Below, piece after piece: positions 7,695 through 15,595 of a stretch of DNA of 64,000 nt (positions are counted from its first letter, which is position 1; every line of letters starts with the position of its first letter). Location of the stretch: the NCBI RefSeq assembly GCF_037023755.1, contig NZ_CP146100.1, forward strand, positions 994,501 to 1,058,500, read 5' to 3'. Made by a program: the position numbers and the translations under genes. This DNA comes from Saccharopolyspora sp. SCSIO 74807. Its GTDB lineage: Bacteria > Actinomycetota > Actinomycetes > Mycobacteriales > Pseudonocardiaceae. A model generated the notes under the pieces. It was not told the DNA's origin, made no database searches, and saw only the letters and a program-made list of their open reading frames with translations.

Positions 7695-7730
7695 TTGTGG
7701 GGGCCGTCGCGACGACCGACGGCCCCACAA
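7695..7730. terminator. Hairpin after the YgjP-like gene
   Basis: TTGTGGGGGCCGTCG (7695-7709) pairs with CGACGGCCCCACAA (7717-7730) with one bulged G, loop 7 nt, five bases after the stop codon. No U-tract. Probable terminator of the dprA operon. Confidence 0.6.
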
Positions 7731-7890
7731 CCCCCACGCTCACGAAGTGGGCACCTCCCGCTCGCGTACCGAGGCCGACCCCACTGACACGAACGTCCTA
7801 CACAGGAGCGTGATAGACATGTGTGGTAGACAGGCCACAGCAACAGGGTGTCGCTCACCAGGAGCGATCACGGCACACGGAGGCGTCGAC

Positions 7891-8181
7891 GTGACCCAAC
7901 CGGACGGAACGCCCGATGAGGTCCTTCAACTGCGCTCGGCCCGAGCCAAGCTCGAAAACATCAAGACCGAGCTGAAAGAGGCGCGCGAGGAGCAAGCCCG
8001 GATCGAGGACAAGATCAACGGCTTGCTCGCCCAGCAACGGGAAGCCCGCAAGGAGCGCAACGACGCGGTACTGGCCGCAGACGCAGCCAAGATTCCCCGG
8101 CTGACGATCTCCAAGGAGGTCGGTATGCAGCGCAGCAACGTCTACAAGCTCCTGGACGAAGGAAACACCTCCGGCTCATAG
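7891..8181 (+). CDS. Coiled-coil plus HTH small protein, 96 aa
   Basis: The GTG at 7891 has GGAGG at ideal spacing; an in-frame ATG at 7819 with AGGAG farther off would add 24 residues of low quality. Residues about 12-60 form a heptad-rich charged helix (LENIKTELKEAREEQARIEDKI). Residues about 65-90 (IPRLTISKEVGMQRSNVYKLLDEG) look like a helix-turn-helix. It is probably a small DNA-binding regulator that dimerises by coiled coil. It is the last gene before the cargo island; no terminator is obvious between it and the convergent VKOR gene. Confidence 0.7.
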   Translation: MTQPDGTPDEVLQLRSARAKLENIKTELKEAREEQARIEDKINGLLAQQREARKERNDAVLAADAAKIPRLTISKEVGMQRSNVYKLLDEGNTSGS

Positions 8182-8277
8182 GACGAGCGCTGGCCGGGTA
8201 CGGGATTACGGGGCTGGGTTGACGGTCCTGGGCAGATCCCCTGTTTTGAGTGCCGCGTAGGCGGGCCGCACTCTGAT

Positions 8278-8919
8278 CTACAGCAAAGTGCTCCAATAGC
8301 TCCAGAATGCTTGAAGGATGAGCCCGGCGATGGCGATGTACCACACGGTGAGGAACACGGTGTGGTACTGGGCGAGCTTGTTGGCCACTTTCTTGATGAT
8401 TGACGGTCCCGGTAGGTGGTGCTCAGCCGTGTGCAGGGTGGTGTACCAGAAGATCGGAATGGTGACGGCCCAGACGATCATGCAGTAGGGGCAGAGGGCG
8501 CCGATGGTGTACAGGCTGTGCGCGATCAGCCAGTGCACGAACACGATCCCGAACACGGTGCCGGCTTGGAGTCCGAGCCAGAACCAGCGCGGGAAGCGCG
8601 CACCACCCAGGCAGGCCACGCCGATGGTGGTGACGATGGCGAACCCGCCGATGCCGATCAGCGGGTTGGGGACGCCGAAGGCTTCTGCCTGCGGGGTGTT
8701 CATGACCGACCCGCAGGACAGGATCGGGTTGATGCTGCACGTCGGCGTGTAGGTGGCGTCCTTGAGAAGCGCGATCTTCTCGACGGCGAGAATGAACGCG
8801 GCGAGGAAACCGATGCCCCCGCCAATCGCGAGGATGTACGGCAACGCGCGTGTGGCAGCGGGGTTCACGCTTCGCTGGGTTGGAGCCGCAGCGGCGGTTG
8901 TGGGCGATGTCGTGGGCAT
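8278..8919 (-). CDS. Vitamin K epoxide reductase family protein (VKOR), 213 aa
   Basis: Bacterial VKOR is an integral membrane quinone-linked enzyme that re-oxidises a DsbA-like partner during disulfide formation. Seen: about five membrane segments, the conserved loop pair Cys61 and Cys69 (TCSINPILSC), and the active CPYC at 143-146. The family's four redox Cys are therefore intact. Its start lies 10 bases after the dsbA-like gene stops, on the same strand, so the two form the end of the operon copC-blaI-M56-dsbA-VKOR. Acts in the cytoplasmic membrane, facing outward. Confident family call. Confidence 0.92.
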   Translation of the reverse strand: MPTTSPTTAAAAPTQRSVNPAATRALPYILAIGGGIGFLAAFILAVEKIALLKDATYTPTCSINPILSCGSVMNTPQAEAFGVPNPLIGIGGFAIVTTIGVACLGGARFPRWFWLGLQAGTVFGIVFVHWLIAHSLYTIGALCPYCMIVWAVTIPIFWYTTLHTAEHHLPGPSIIKKVANKLAQYHTVFLTVWYIAIAGLILQAFWSYWSTLL

Positions 8920-8929
8920 CAGCGTGCTC

Positions 8930-9598
8930 CTACCGCGCGAGAGCAGCGTCGATCTGGGCCTTCAGCTGCTCGTAACTGGGCATGGACGGCAGTTGCTGGC
9001 CGTTGAGGAACAGCGTGGGAGTGCCTTCCACCCCCAGGGTTGCGCCGTCGTTCATGTCGCGTTTGACCCTGTCCACAGTGGCGGGATCATTCACGGTCTG
9101 CTGGAAACGCTGGATGTCGAGCCCGAGTTCGCGGGCATAGCCGATGAACTTCTCGGCTTGCGAGGTCTGCTGGTGGCTCCACTGGTCCTGGGTCTCGTAC
9201 ATCTTGCGGTACATGGGCTCCAGCGCCCCTTGCTGAGCTGCCGCCTCCACGGCCAGGGCCGCGGTTCCGGAATTCGGATGACCCGGCAACGGGAAGTAGC
9301 GGACGACGAACGTGACGCGGTCCCCGTACTCGGCGCGGAGCCGTTCGATCACCGGGAACATCGCCTTGCACGCTTCGCACTCGAAGTCCAGGAACTCCAC
9401 CACCGTCACCTTGCCGTCCGCGGCGGTGGACAGGCGGTGGCTGTCTGGGCGCACGAGCACGTCAGCCGGCGCAGTGGCGCTCGGCTGTCCGCCAGGCGCC
9501 GCAGGTGAAGGACCCTTGCTGGTCCAGGCCAGCAGTCCGCCGAGGCCGATCACAGCGGCGACCACGATCGCCAGGGTGATCTTGAGATTGGTTGTCAT
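8930..9598 (-). CDS. DsbA-like thioredoxin-fold oxidoreductase, 222 aa
   Basis: Signal-anchor N-terminus (residues 7-26 hydrophobic), a linker rich in Pro and Ala, then a DsbA fold with the active site C74-E-A-C77 in FLDFECEACKAMF and the cis-Pro loop GVEGTPTLFLNG near 196. Known: such proteins introduce disulfides into exported proteins and are recycled by VKOR in actinobacteria. The VKOR gene follows immediately. Transcribed leftward, 52 bases downstream of the M56 gene. The dipeptide between the cysteines is EA rather than PH, as in many actinobacterial homologues. Confidence 0.92.
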   Translation of the reverse strand: MTTNLKITLAIVVAAVIGLGGLLAWTSKGPSPAAPGGQPSATAPADVLVRPDSHRLSTAADGKVTVVEFLDFECEACKAMFPVIERLRAEYGDRVTFVVRYFPLPGHPNSGTAALAVEAAAQQGALEPMYRKMYETQDQWSHQQTSQAEKFIGYARELGLDIQRFQQTVNDPATVDRVKRDMNDGATLGVEGTPTLFLNGQQLPSMPSYEQLKAQIDAALAR

Positions 9599-9650
9599 GC
9601 CCTTGTTCTCGCGATTCTGTCGTCGTGTCGGTGTCGTGCGGTTGCCTTGA

Positions 9651-10586
9651 TCACGGTGCCCAGCTGAGGACGCATGCCAGGGTCAACACCGCGGTCGGGC
9701 CGAGCGCGATGGCCACTGCGATCGCCGGGGACAGCAGCAGCACCGGACGCCCAGTGCGGGTGACCGGCGCGGGGTGCAGGAGGTAGGTCATGCGGGTCGT
9801 GAGATCGCCGCCGGTAGCCCCCAGGGCGGCGCCAGGAACCGCGTGATCGACCATGCGCAGCAGGGCTCGCGCCACGGTGCCACGGCCGCAGCGTGTCCCC
9901 GCCCGTTCGTCGGCGAGCCGTTCAACAAGGAGTTCCACCTGCTGGGGCAGCGCGCGAAACAGCGGCACGACCGGCAATGCCCTCGCCAGCCCGCGGGCCA
10001 GGGTGAGCAGGGCGTGGTGGTGACCGGCCAGGTGCGCACGCTCATGCGCGAGCATCGCGTCGAGTTCACGGGCACTGAGGGTGTCCCGTGCGCCGGTGCT
10101 GAGAACGATCCGCGACGGCGAGCCGGCCAGGCAGTAGCAGACCGGCCGGGCGTACGGGACGAGGATGGTCCCGCTTCCGGGATCGACGCGGCCCACCTCG
10201 GCGAGCTCGGCACGGTGGTCGTGGGACGCCTGCCGTGTGCGGTGAACGTGTGCGGCGAGAACGACGCAGGTATAGCCGGTCAGTCCGGTAGCGAGCACGG
10301 CGGAGCCCAGCGAGATCAACCCCGGCCGATGGAGCAGCCCGACGCAGCCAGCGAGAAACGACGTCAAGCCCTGGGGCTGAACGGAAAACACGTCGACGCG
10401 CGGGGCCACCAGGGTCACGGGACCGGCGACCGCGAGCATCGTCAGCACCGCGCCCGCGGCTCCGAACCACGCGACCAGGCCCAGGCGGGGCGAAGCCAGC
10501 AGACCGCGCTGCCTGTGCAGCAAACTCGGTGCGACGGTGGCGACGAGCGCCGCACCACAGAGCAGACCGACGGCAGGCGAGGTCAC
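9651..10586 (-). CDS. M56-family membrane metallopeptidase (BlaR1-like sensor), 311 aa
   Basis: Partner protease of BlaI-type repressors: on sensing a signal it leads to cleavage of the repressor. Seen: three or four membrane spans in residues 1-115, then HERAH at 181-185 as the zinc site, preceded by STGARDTLSARELDAMLA, and C-terminal membrane segments. There is no penicillin-binding sensor domain, so the inducer is not obvious. The start overlaps the blaI stop (ATGA), and dsbA and VKOR follow. In this context a redox or metal-linked stress is a more likely signal than a beta-lactam, by inference. Confidence 0.88.
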   Translation of the reverse strand: MTSPAVGLLCGAALVATVAPSLLHRQRGLLASPRLGLVAWFGAAGAVLTMLAVAGPVTLVAPRVDVFSVQPQGLTSFLAGCVGLLHRPGLISLGSAVLATGLTGYTCVVLAAHVHRTRQASHDHRAELAEVGRVDPGSGTILVPYARPVCYCLAGSPSRIVLSTGARDTLSARELDAMLAHERAHLAGHHHALLTLARGLARALPVVPLFRALPQQVELLVERLADERAGTRCGRGTVARALLRMVDHAVPGAALGATGGDLTTRMTYLLHPAPVTRTGRPVLLLSPAIAVAIALGPTAVLTLACVLSWAP

Positions 10587-10957
10587 GAGTCCGCCCCCTC
10601 TTCGTCCTCGGAGTCGAGGAGTTGCCGCAGGGCGGCGAGATCGGCGTCAGTGATCTTGCCGACGAAATGCAGCAACGCAGCTGAGCGATCACCACCGTTG
10701 TCCAGCGCGTGCGCCATGACCTCGGCGGTGTGCGCCTCCCGCGAATCGCTCGGCCGGTAGACAAAGGCACGGCCGACCAGTCGCCGCTGGACGAGGTTCT
10801 TCTTGAACAGCGCGTCCAGGACGGTCAGCACGGTGTTGTACGCTAGTTCCCGGCTTGCGTTCAGCCTCTGCTGGACCTCACGAACCGTCAGTTCCTCGTC
10901 GGCTGCCCAGAGCACGTCCAGGACGGCCGCCTGCAGATCACCATTACGTGCTTTCAC
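10583..10957 (-). CDS. BlaI/MecI/CopY-family transcriptional repressor, 124 aa
   Basis: GTG start chosen because GGAGG lies 6 bases upstream; a longer frame to 11005 adds an Arg-rich tail without support. Winged-helix N-terminus (LQAAVLDVLWAADEELTVREVQQRL, LAYNTVLTVLDALFKKNLVQRR) and helical dimerisation tail, the usual size for the family. Overlaps the M56 gene by 4 bases. Known: BlaI repressors bind inverted repeats of the TAC/GTA type and are removed by M56 proteolysis. A candidate dyad lies upstream of copC (11688-11708), where it could control both divergent operons. Confidence 0.92.
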   Translation of the reverse strand: MKARNGDLQAAVLDVLWAADEELTVREVQQRLNASRELAYNTVLTVLDALFKKNLVQRRLVGRAFVYRPSDSREAHTAEVMAHALDNGGDRSAALLHFVGKITDADLAALRQLLDSEDEEGADS

Positions 10958-11011
10958 CGGCGTTTCCTCCTCGCCTCGCCGCACACCCCGACATGGCCAG
11001 GGCACGGAAGA

Positions 11012-11596
11012 TCACTCCTCGCGTCCCAACCGACGCAGGCTGACGACAACACCGGCGATCAGCAGAATGACCACCAGGGCACCTCCAGCCCACAGCAGCC
11101 ACGCACCGCTGGACTGTTCCTCGGTGCCGGTCGCGGACGGCGGCGGAGACGCGTTTACGCCCGGCGCAGCGGTCGACGGCGGGGTGCTCGCGCTGATCGT
11201 GAATTGGATTTGCCCGGCGACGGGATGGCCATCCGCGGAGACAATGCGGTAAGCGATCGTGTACCCGCCGTTGCTCAGGCTGGGCAGGGGCTGAACGACC
11301 TGGTTGTTCTCGACAGCCGGAGCAGGCAGGGACGGGTGGCCTCCGTCCTGGTCCGTCACAGCGACGGTGACGAACTGGGGATTCACTGGGTCACTGAACG
11401 TCAGTCGGGCTTGCGCGGGCGGCTGCTGCAGCGTGGCTCCGCCGACCGGGTCGCTGCCCGTGAGTTCAGCATGCGCCCAGGCGTGGGGTTGGGCGAGCAA
11501 CGCCCCGACCAGCATCAGGACGGCGACCGTCACGACCCGGCGCGGCGACGACCACCGGCGAGAAGCTCGTCCGCCCACACGGCTATGGATGTGCAT
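11012..11596 (-). CDS. copC: CopC-domain copper-binding exported protein, 194 aa
   Basis: Signal peptide (VVTVAVLMLVGALLAQPHAWA), mature N-terminus starting HAEL, the copper-binding His of CopC at +1, a beta-sandwich ending in the DGHPVAGQIQFTI motif with the second conserved Asp/His, then a Pro/Ser linker and one C-terminal membrane anchor (LLWAGGALVVILLIAGVVV). Start ATG at 11596, chosen because the signal sequence begins there. First gene of the leftward operon, 54 bases before blaI. The CopD partner is encoded divergently at 13109. Function: binds Cu(II) outside the cell; delivery or detoxification is inferred. Confidence 0.9.
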   Translation of the reverse strand: MHIHSRVGGRASRRWSSPRRVVTVAVLMLVGALLAQPHAWAHAELTGSDPVGGATLQQPPAQARLTFSDPVNPQFVTVAVTDQDGGHPSLPAPAVENNQVVQPLPSLSNGGYTIAYRIVSADGHPVAGQIQFTISASTPPSTAAPGVNASPPPSATGTEEQSSGAWLLWAGGALVVILLIAGVVVSLRRLGREE

Positions 11597-11687
11597 CGCT
11601 CTCACTTTCGACGTCTGCCCCCGGGAGCGGTCGCGTTGGCAGAGGGGCAGCCGAGCTCCGGAGGAAGACCCCGCTGTCAAACCAGGT

Positions 11688-11708
11688 TCAACTAGACCGC
11701 ATAGTTGA
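11688..11708. promoter_or_regulatory. Inverted repeat in the copC/tlpA divergent region
   Basis: TCAACTA (11688-11694) and TAGTTGA (11702-11708) are perfect complements with a 7-base spacer. They sit just before the tlpA start (11713) and about 90 bases before copC. Candidate operator for the BlaI encoded in the copC operon; that pairing is inferred. Confidence 0.4.
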
Positions 11709-11712
11709 GGCT

Positions 11713-12312
11713 GTGCTAACGGTACCGATTCGACGGAGAGCCTTGATGGCGGGGCTGGGCGTGGGGCTGGTCACGGCTGGGTGCGGCGGCGCCTCCCGCG
11801 AGGAGGGGCAGTTCACCTTCGTCAGCCCCGGCGGGCAAACGCGGATTACCTACGATCCACCCCACACTCGCGGACGCCTCACCGACCTGTCCGGGCAGAG
11901 CGTGGCCGACCCGCAACGCGAGGTCGGGTTGTCAGATTTCCCGGGCCAGGTGGTGGTACTCAATATCTGGGGCTCGTGGTGCGGGCCATGCCGTAGTGAA
12001 GCTGACGACCTCGAACGGGTCTATGCCCAAACCAAGGACTCAGGCGTTGCCTTCCTGGGCATCAACGTGCGCGATGATCGTCGCGCTGCGCAGGATTTTC
12101 TGCGCAACTTCCAGGTCACCTACCCCTCGATCTTCGACCCGTCCGGACGTTCTCTGCTCGCCCTGGCGGGCTTCCCTCGCAGCGTCGTGCCCGCGACGGT
12201 CGTGCTTGATCGGCGCCATCGGGTGGCCGCGATCTTCTTGACCGCGCTGCTGGACACCGAGCTGCTACCCGTTGTGCGCCGTGTCGCGGCGGAGGAGACC
12301 GACAGACGATGA
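11713..12312 (+). CDS. TlpA/ResA-like thioredoxin lipoprotein, 199 aa
   Basis: Reductant-side thiol protein for cytochrome c or copper-centre assembly. The GTG start gives a proper lipoprotein signal (RRR, hydrophobic core, lipobox ending at Cys24 in VTAGC); ATG at 11746 has a better ribosome site but removes the positive charges. The thioredoxin domain has WCGPC with Cys90 and Cys93 and a C-terminal cis-Pro (SVVPATVVLD). Overlaps ccdA by 4 bases. Acts outside the membrane, probably reduced by CcdA. Confidence 0.88.
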   Translation: MLTVPIRRRALMAGLGVGLVTAGCGGASREEGQFTFVSPGGQTRITYDPPHTRGRLTDLSGQSVADPQREVGLSDFPGQVVVLNIWGSWCGPCRSEADDLERVYAQTKDSGVAFLGINVRDDRRAAQDFLRNFQVTYPSIFDPSGRSLLALAGFPRSVVPATVVLDRRHRVAAIFLTALLDTELLPVVRRVAAEETDRR

Positions 12313-13067
12313 CCGACTTCGTCATTTCCGGCCCACTGCTGCTGGCGATGTGCCTGTCGCTCGCTGCGGGTGCGATCTCGTTCGCGTCACCATGCTCGTT
12401 GCCGCTTGTACCGGGGTATCTGGCGTATCTGGCGGGCTTGGCCGGAACGGCGCCCGGCACTGCGGAACCCACCGGGACGCCACGGCGGAAGCGGGGACGT
12501 CTACTGGCGGCGACCGCCCTGTTCATCGCCGGCTTCACCGTGGTCTTCACCGCGGCAGCGGTGGTCGTGCTCGGTACCTCAGATGCGTTGTTGCGCAACG
12601 AAGCCCTGCTGCAACGCATCGGCGGAGTAGTCACCGTCATCATGGGGCTGGCGTTCCTGGGCTTGATTCCCACGTTGCAGCGCGACTATCGCCTGCACCG
12701 ACGGCCTGGCGCGGGCATGGCGGGAGCGCCGGTGCTGGGAGCCGTCTTCGGCCTGGGGTGGACACCGTGCTTGGGTCCCACGCTGACCGGCGTGATCGCA
12801 CTGGCAGCCGGTACGGACACGACCGTGCGCGGCGTGATTCTCGTCGTTGCCTACTCCGCGGGATTGGGCCTGCCGTTTCTTGCACTGGCCGCCGGAGCCA
12901 GCTGGGCCGTGTCGATGACCGACTGGTTGCGCCGACACGTCCGCATCGTCCAGATCACCGGTGGTGTGCTCTTGCTCGTCATCGGGCTCCTGCTCGTCAC
13001 TGGCCTGTGGGGAGCGATGTTGACCTGGCTGCGGGGTCCGATCGCCGGCGTGACCCTGCCGATCTAA
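12309..13067 (+). CDS. ccdA: CcdA-like cytochrome c biogenesis / thiol-electron transporter, 252 aa
   Basis: Six-span membrane protein that passes electrons from cytosolic thioredoxin to extracytoplasmic thiol proteins. The two essential cysteines are visible in SFASPCSLPLVPGYLAYL (Cys29) and GLGWTPCLGPTL (Cys154), in the pseudo-symmetric halves typical of the family. Start ATG overlaps the tlpA stop (ATGA). Length is normal. With TlpA it forms a reducing branch, opposite to the DsbA/VKOR oxidising branch on the other strand. Confidence 0.93.
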   Translation: MTDFVISGPLLLAMCLSLAAGAISFASPCSLPLVPGYLAYLAGLAGTAPGTAEPTGTPRRKRGRLLAATALFIAGFTVVFTAAAVVVLGTSDALLRNEALLQRIGGVVTVIMGLAFLGLIPTLQRDYRLHRRPGAGMAGAPVLGAVFGLGWTPCLGPTLTGVIALAAGTDTTVRGVILVVAYSAGLGLPFLALAAGASWAVSMTDWLRRHVRIVQITGGVLLLVIGLLLVTGLWGAMLTWLRGPIAGVTLPI

Positions 13068-13108
13068 ATCGACTTCAGCACCACAGGCTTCGAGTGAGAG
13101 CACGAGAA

Positions 13109-15085
13109 ATGAGCCAACCGAGCAACTTCCCGCCCAACGGTGTCCATCAACAGGCGCTCGTTCATGGCGAACGACAGCTCGAATCCCCCGAGCAGACCAG
13201 GCGCGCGAAGCGGAACCAGTCGGGAAGCCTTGGACTCCTGCTGCTCACGGCCGCTGGCCTGGCGACGATGATCGCAGTGGTCCTGACAGCACTGACGGCC
13301 AGCGATGCCTATTTGGCGTACGGGTTGCCCGATCCTGGCTCCGTTGTCCGCTATGGGCTGCCGCTGGTGCGGGTGGTCGCCGAGGCCGCCGCAGTGGTCT
13401 GCATCGGCTCGCTGTGGCTGGCCACCTGCGGAGTTCCCCCGCAGCAATCAGGATTCGTTGCTGCTGACGGGTATGCGGCGCTGCGTGCCGCCGGATGGGC
13501 GGGCGCCGTGTGGTTCATGGGGGCTGCGCTCGTTGCGCCGCTGCTGGCTGCGGACGCATCGGGAAGGCCCATTTCCGAGCTGGCCGACCCGATGGTCCTT
13601 TTCGGACTGGTCGATGCGATCGAACAGTCCAAGTCGTGGTTGCTGACGGCCGGGATCGCGCTCGTGGTCGCCATCGGTTGCCGACTGGCGTTGTCGTGGA
13701 CGACCGCCGCGGTGCTGATGCTGCTCTCGGTGGCCGGGTTGCTGCCCGTGATCGCGACCGGGCATTCGGCCAGCGGCGCGCACGACGTCGCCACCAGCAG
13801 CCTGCTGTACCACCTGGTGGGCGCGTCGTTGTGGATCGGCGGGCTGATCGCGGTGCTGGCGCACACGGCCCGTGGCGGAGCTCATCTGGGATTGGTCGTC
13901 CGGCGGTTTTCCGGCTTGGCACTGGCGTGCTGGATCATCATGGCCGCCTCGGGAACGATCAACGCCGCCACGCGGCTGACGCTGCCCGATCTCGTCAGCA
14001 GCGACTACGGGCTGCTCTTGCTCGTCAAGGTGGCCTGCCTCGCCCTGCTGGGGGTCGCGGGTTATGTGCAACGTTCTCGTGCGGTGCGTGCTGTCATTAC
14101 CCGGCGGCGAAAAGGGGACTTGCTTCGGTGGGGAGCGATCGAGGTCCTGCTGATGTCCGTCACCGTCGGAGTCGCGGTGGCGCTGGGCCGGACACCACCG
14201 CCTGCTGCGGAGACCGGGCTTCCGTCCCGCACCGAGGAACTGATCGGCTACGACCTCGCTGGTCCGCCGACGTTGGCGAGGATGATGTTCGATTGGCGCT
14301 TCGACCTGATCTACGGAGTCCTGGCGGTCGGGTTGGCAGCGCTCTACCTTCGGTCGGTGCGGCAGCTGCGCAGCCGCGCGGAAGTATGGCCTACCAGGCG
14401 CATCGTTGCCTGGCTGTGCGGATGCGCGGTCGTGCTGCTGGCCACGTCGTCGGGAATCGGCCGGTACGCACCGGCCCTGCCCAGCGTCCAGCTCGCGAGC
14501 TGGCTCGCGCTCGCCCTTGTGGCACCAGCCCTGCTGATGTCCGCCGCACCGCTGTCGCTGGCGCAGCGCATCGCACAGCACGCTGATCCTGGTGCCCCAC
14601 CGGGACCGATCCACTGGGCACGCGTGATCGGGAAAACGTCCCTGCTGCGCTTGCTCGTCCGCCCGTTGGCAGCGTCGGTGCTGCTGGTCTGCCTGTTCGC
14701 CGGGGTGTACTTCACCGGGCTACTGGAAACGGGCCTCTACGAATACTGGCTGCAGCCCGTGCTCAAAGGCAGCTTCCTCCTCGCCGGCTGCCTGCTCTAC
14801 TGGACGACCCTGGGCGTCGATCCTCTACCAGGACGGGCACGTACCCATGTGAGGCTGCTGGGGCTCGTGGTCGCGGGGGCTGGGCTCGCGGCGTTCGGAA
14901 CGGCGTTGGTTCGCACCTCCGCCGTGATCGGCGGCTCCTACTACCGGGGCCTGGGTTTGGACTGGATGAGCGACATCGCGGCTGAACAGCAGCTTGCCGG
15001 TGCTTACGCCGCGATCGCCGCCGCGCTCCCGTTGATCACGGGCGTGGCTGTATGGGTGCGCGCCCGCAAGCGCGCTGCCTGCTAG
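13109..15085 (+). CDS. CopD-CtaG fusion membrane protein, 658 aa
   Basis: Polytopic protein with about 14 membrane spans. The N-terminal half (to about 340) has CopD features: GHSASGAHDVATSSLLYHLVGASLWIGGL-type region around residues 215-245, split by conserved His. From about 390 (MFDWRFDLIYGVLAVGLAALYLRSVR) it is a CtaG-type cytochrome oxidase assembly domain, with PALLMSAAPLSLA and a final YYRGLGLDWMSDIAAEQQLAGAY. Known: CopD/CtaG fusions move copper across the membrane for oxidase assembly or detoxification. ATG at 13109 is 41 bases after ccdA; the much longer open frame upstream overlaps ccdA in another frame and is spurious. Confidence 0.88.
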   Translation: MSQPSNFPPNGVHQQALVHGERQLESPEQTRRAKRNQSGSLGLLLLTAAGLATMIAVVLTALTASDAYLAYGLPDPGSVVRYGLPLVRVVAEAAAVVCIGSLWLATCGVPPQQSGFVAADGYAALRAAGWAGAVWFMGAALVAPLLAADASGRPISELADPMVLFGLVDAIEQSKSWLLTAGIALVVAIGCRLALSWTTAAVLMLLSVAGLLPVIATGHSASGAHDVATSSLLYHLVGASLWIGGLIAVLAHTARGGAHLGLVVRRFSGLALACWIIMAASGTINAATRLTLPDLVSSDYGLLLLVKVACLALLGVAGYVQRSRAVRAVITRRRKGDLLRWGAIEVLLMSVTVGVAVALGRTPPPAAETGLPSRTEELIGYDLAGPPTLARMMFDWRFDLIYGVLAVGLAALYLRSVRQLRSRAEVWPTRRIVAWLCGCAVVLLATSSGIGRYAPALPSVQLASWLALALVAPALLMSAAPLSLAQRIAQHADPGAPPGPIHWARVIGKTSLLRLLVRPLAASVLLVCLFAGVYFTGLLETGLYEYWLQPVLKGSFLLAGCLLYWTTLGVDPLPGRARTHVRLLGLVVAGAGLAAFGTALVRTSAVIGGSYYRGLGLDWMSDIAAEQQLAGAYAAIAAALPLITGVAVWVRARKRAAC

Positions 15086-15161
15086 TTATCCGCACTCCCC
15101 GGCTCACACAGGGACGCTTTGCCGTGCCGCCAGACACCTCCCCGAGTGCAATGCTTGGCTC

Positions 15162-15187
15162 AACATAGCAACGCACGTTAGGATGTT
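15162..15187. promoter_or_regulatory. 12-2-12 ArsR/SmtB-type operator
   Basis: AACATAGCAACG and CGTTAGGATGTT flank a CA dinucleotide; 9 of 12 positions are complementary. It ends four bases before the ATG of the CadC-like repressor. The 12-2-12 geometry is typical of ArsR/SmtB operators, so autoregulation of the repressor-ATPase operon is likely. Confidence 0.65.
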
Positions 15188-15190
15188 CAT

Positions 15191-15592
15191 ATGGCTGTGG
15201 AACGTGACGACACCTGCGACCTGCTGTGCCTGGATCTGCCGCACGCGGAGGAGATCCGAACCGACCTGCCCGCGCTCGACGCCGTGGAGCCAGCCGCGGC
15301 AGCCGCGCGCGCCTTGGGCGACCCCACGCGGCTCACCCTGGCCGCTGCCCTGTATCGCGGAGGCGAGTTGTGCGTCTGCGACGCCTCCTGGGTGTCCGGG
15401 TACGCCCAGAACCTGGTCTCGCACCACCTGCGGCAGCTCAAAAACGCCGGGCTGGTCTCCTCCCGCCGGGATGGCCGCTTGGTGATGTACACGCTGACCG
15501 AGCAGGGCCGCGCGCTGGCCGCCGCGGTGCTGGGTGCCCACGTTTCCGCCGCCCCGGTTGCCGGTTCTGTCGATGAGTTAGTGGAGGGCTAA
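15191..15592 (+). CDS. ArsR/SmtB-family metal sensor, CadC-like, 133 aa
   Basis: Winged-helix repressor (ALGDPTRLTLAAAL, NLVSHHLRQLKNAGLV, DGRLVMYTL). Four cysteines sit exactly as in CadC: Cys9 and Cys13 near the N-terminus (DTCDLLC) and Cys61 and Cys63 in ELCVCD, the sites that bind Cd, Pb or Bi in that family. ATG start directly after the predicted operator. Ends three bases before the P-type ATPase. Predicted to release DNA on binding soft heavy metal ions. Confidence 0.92.
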   Translation: MAVERDDTCDLLCLDLPHAEEIRTDLPALDAVEPAAAAARALGDPTRLTLAAALYRGGELCVCDASWVSGYAQNLVSHHLRQLKNAGLVSSRRDGRLVMYTLTEQGRALAAAVLGAHVSAAPVAGSVDELVEG

Positions 15593-15595
15593 CCC

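Noticed and set aside
12272-13108. Upstream extension of the CopD-CtaG frame
   Set aside because: Overlaps ccdA in another frame and is Arg/His-rich; ATG at 13109 fits.
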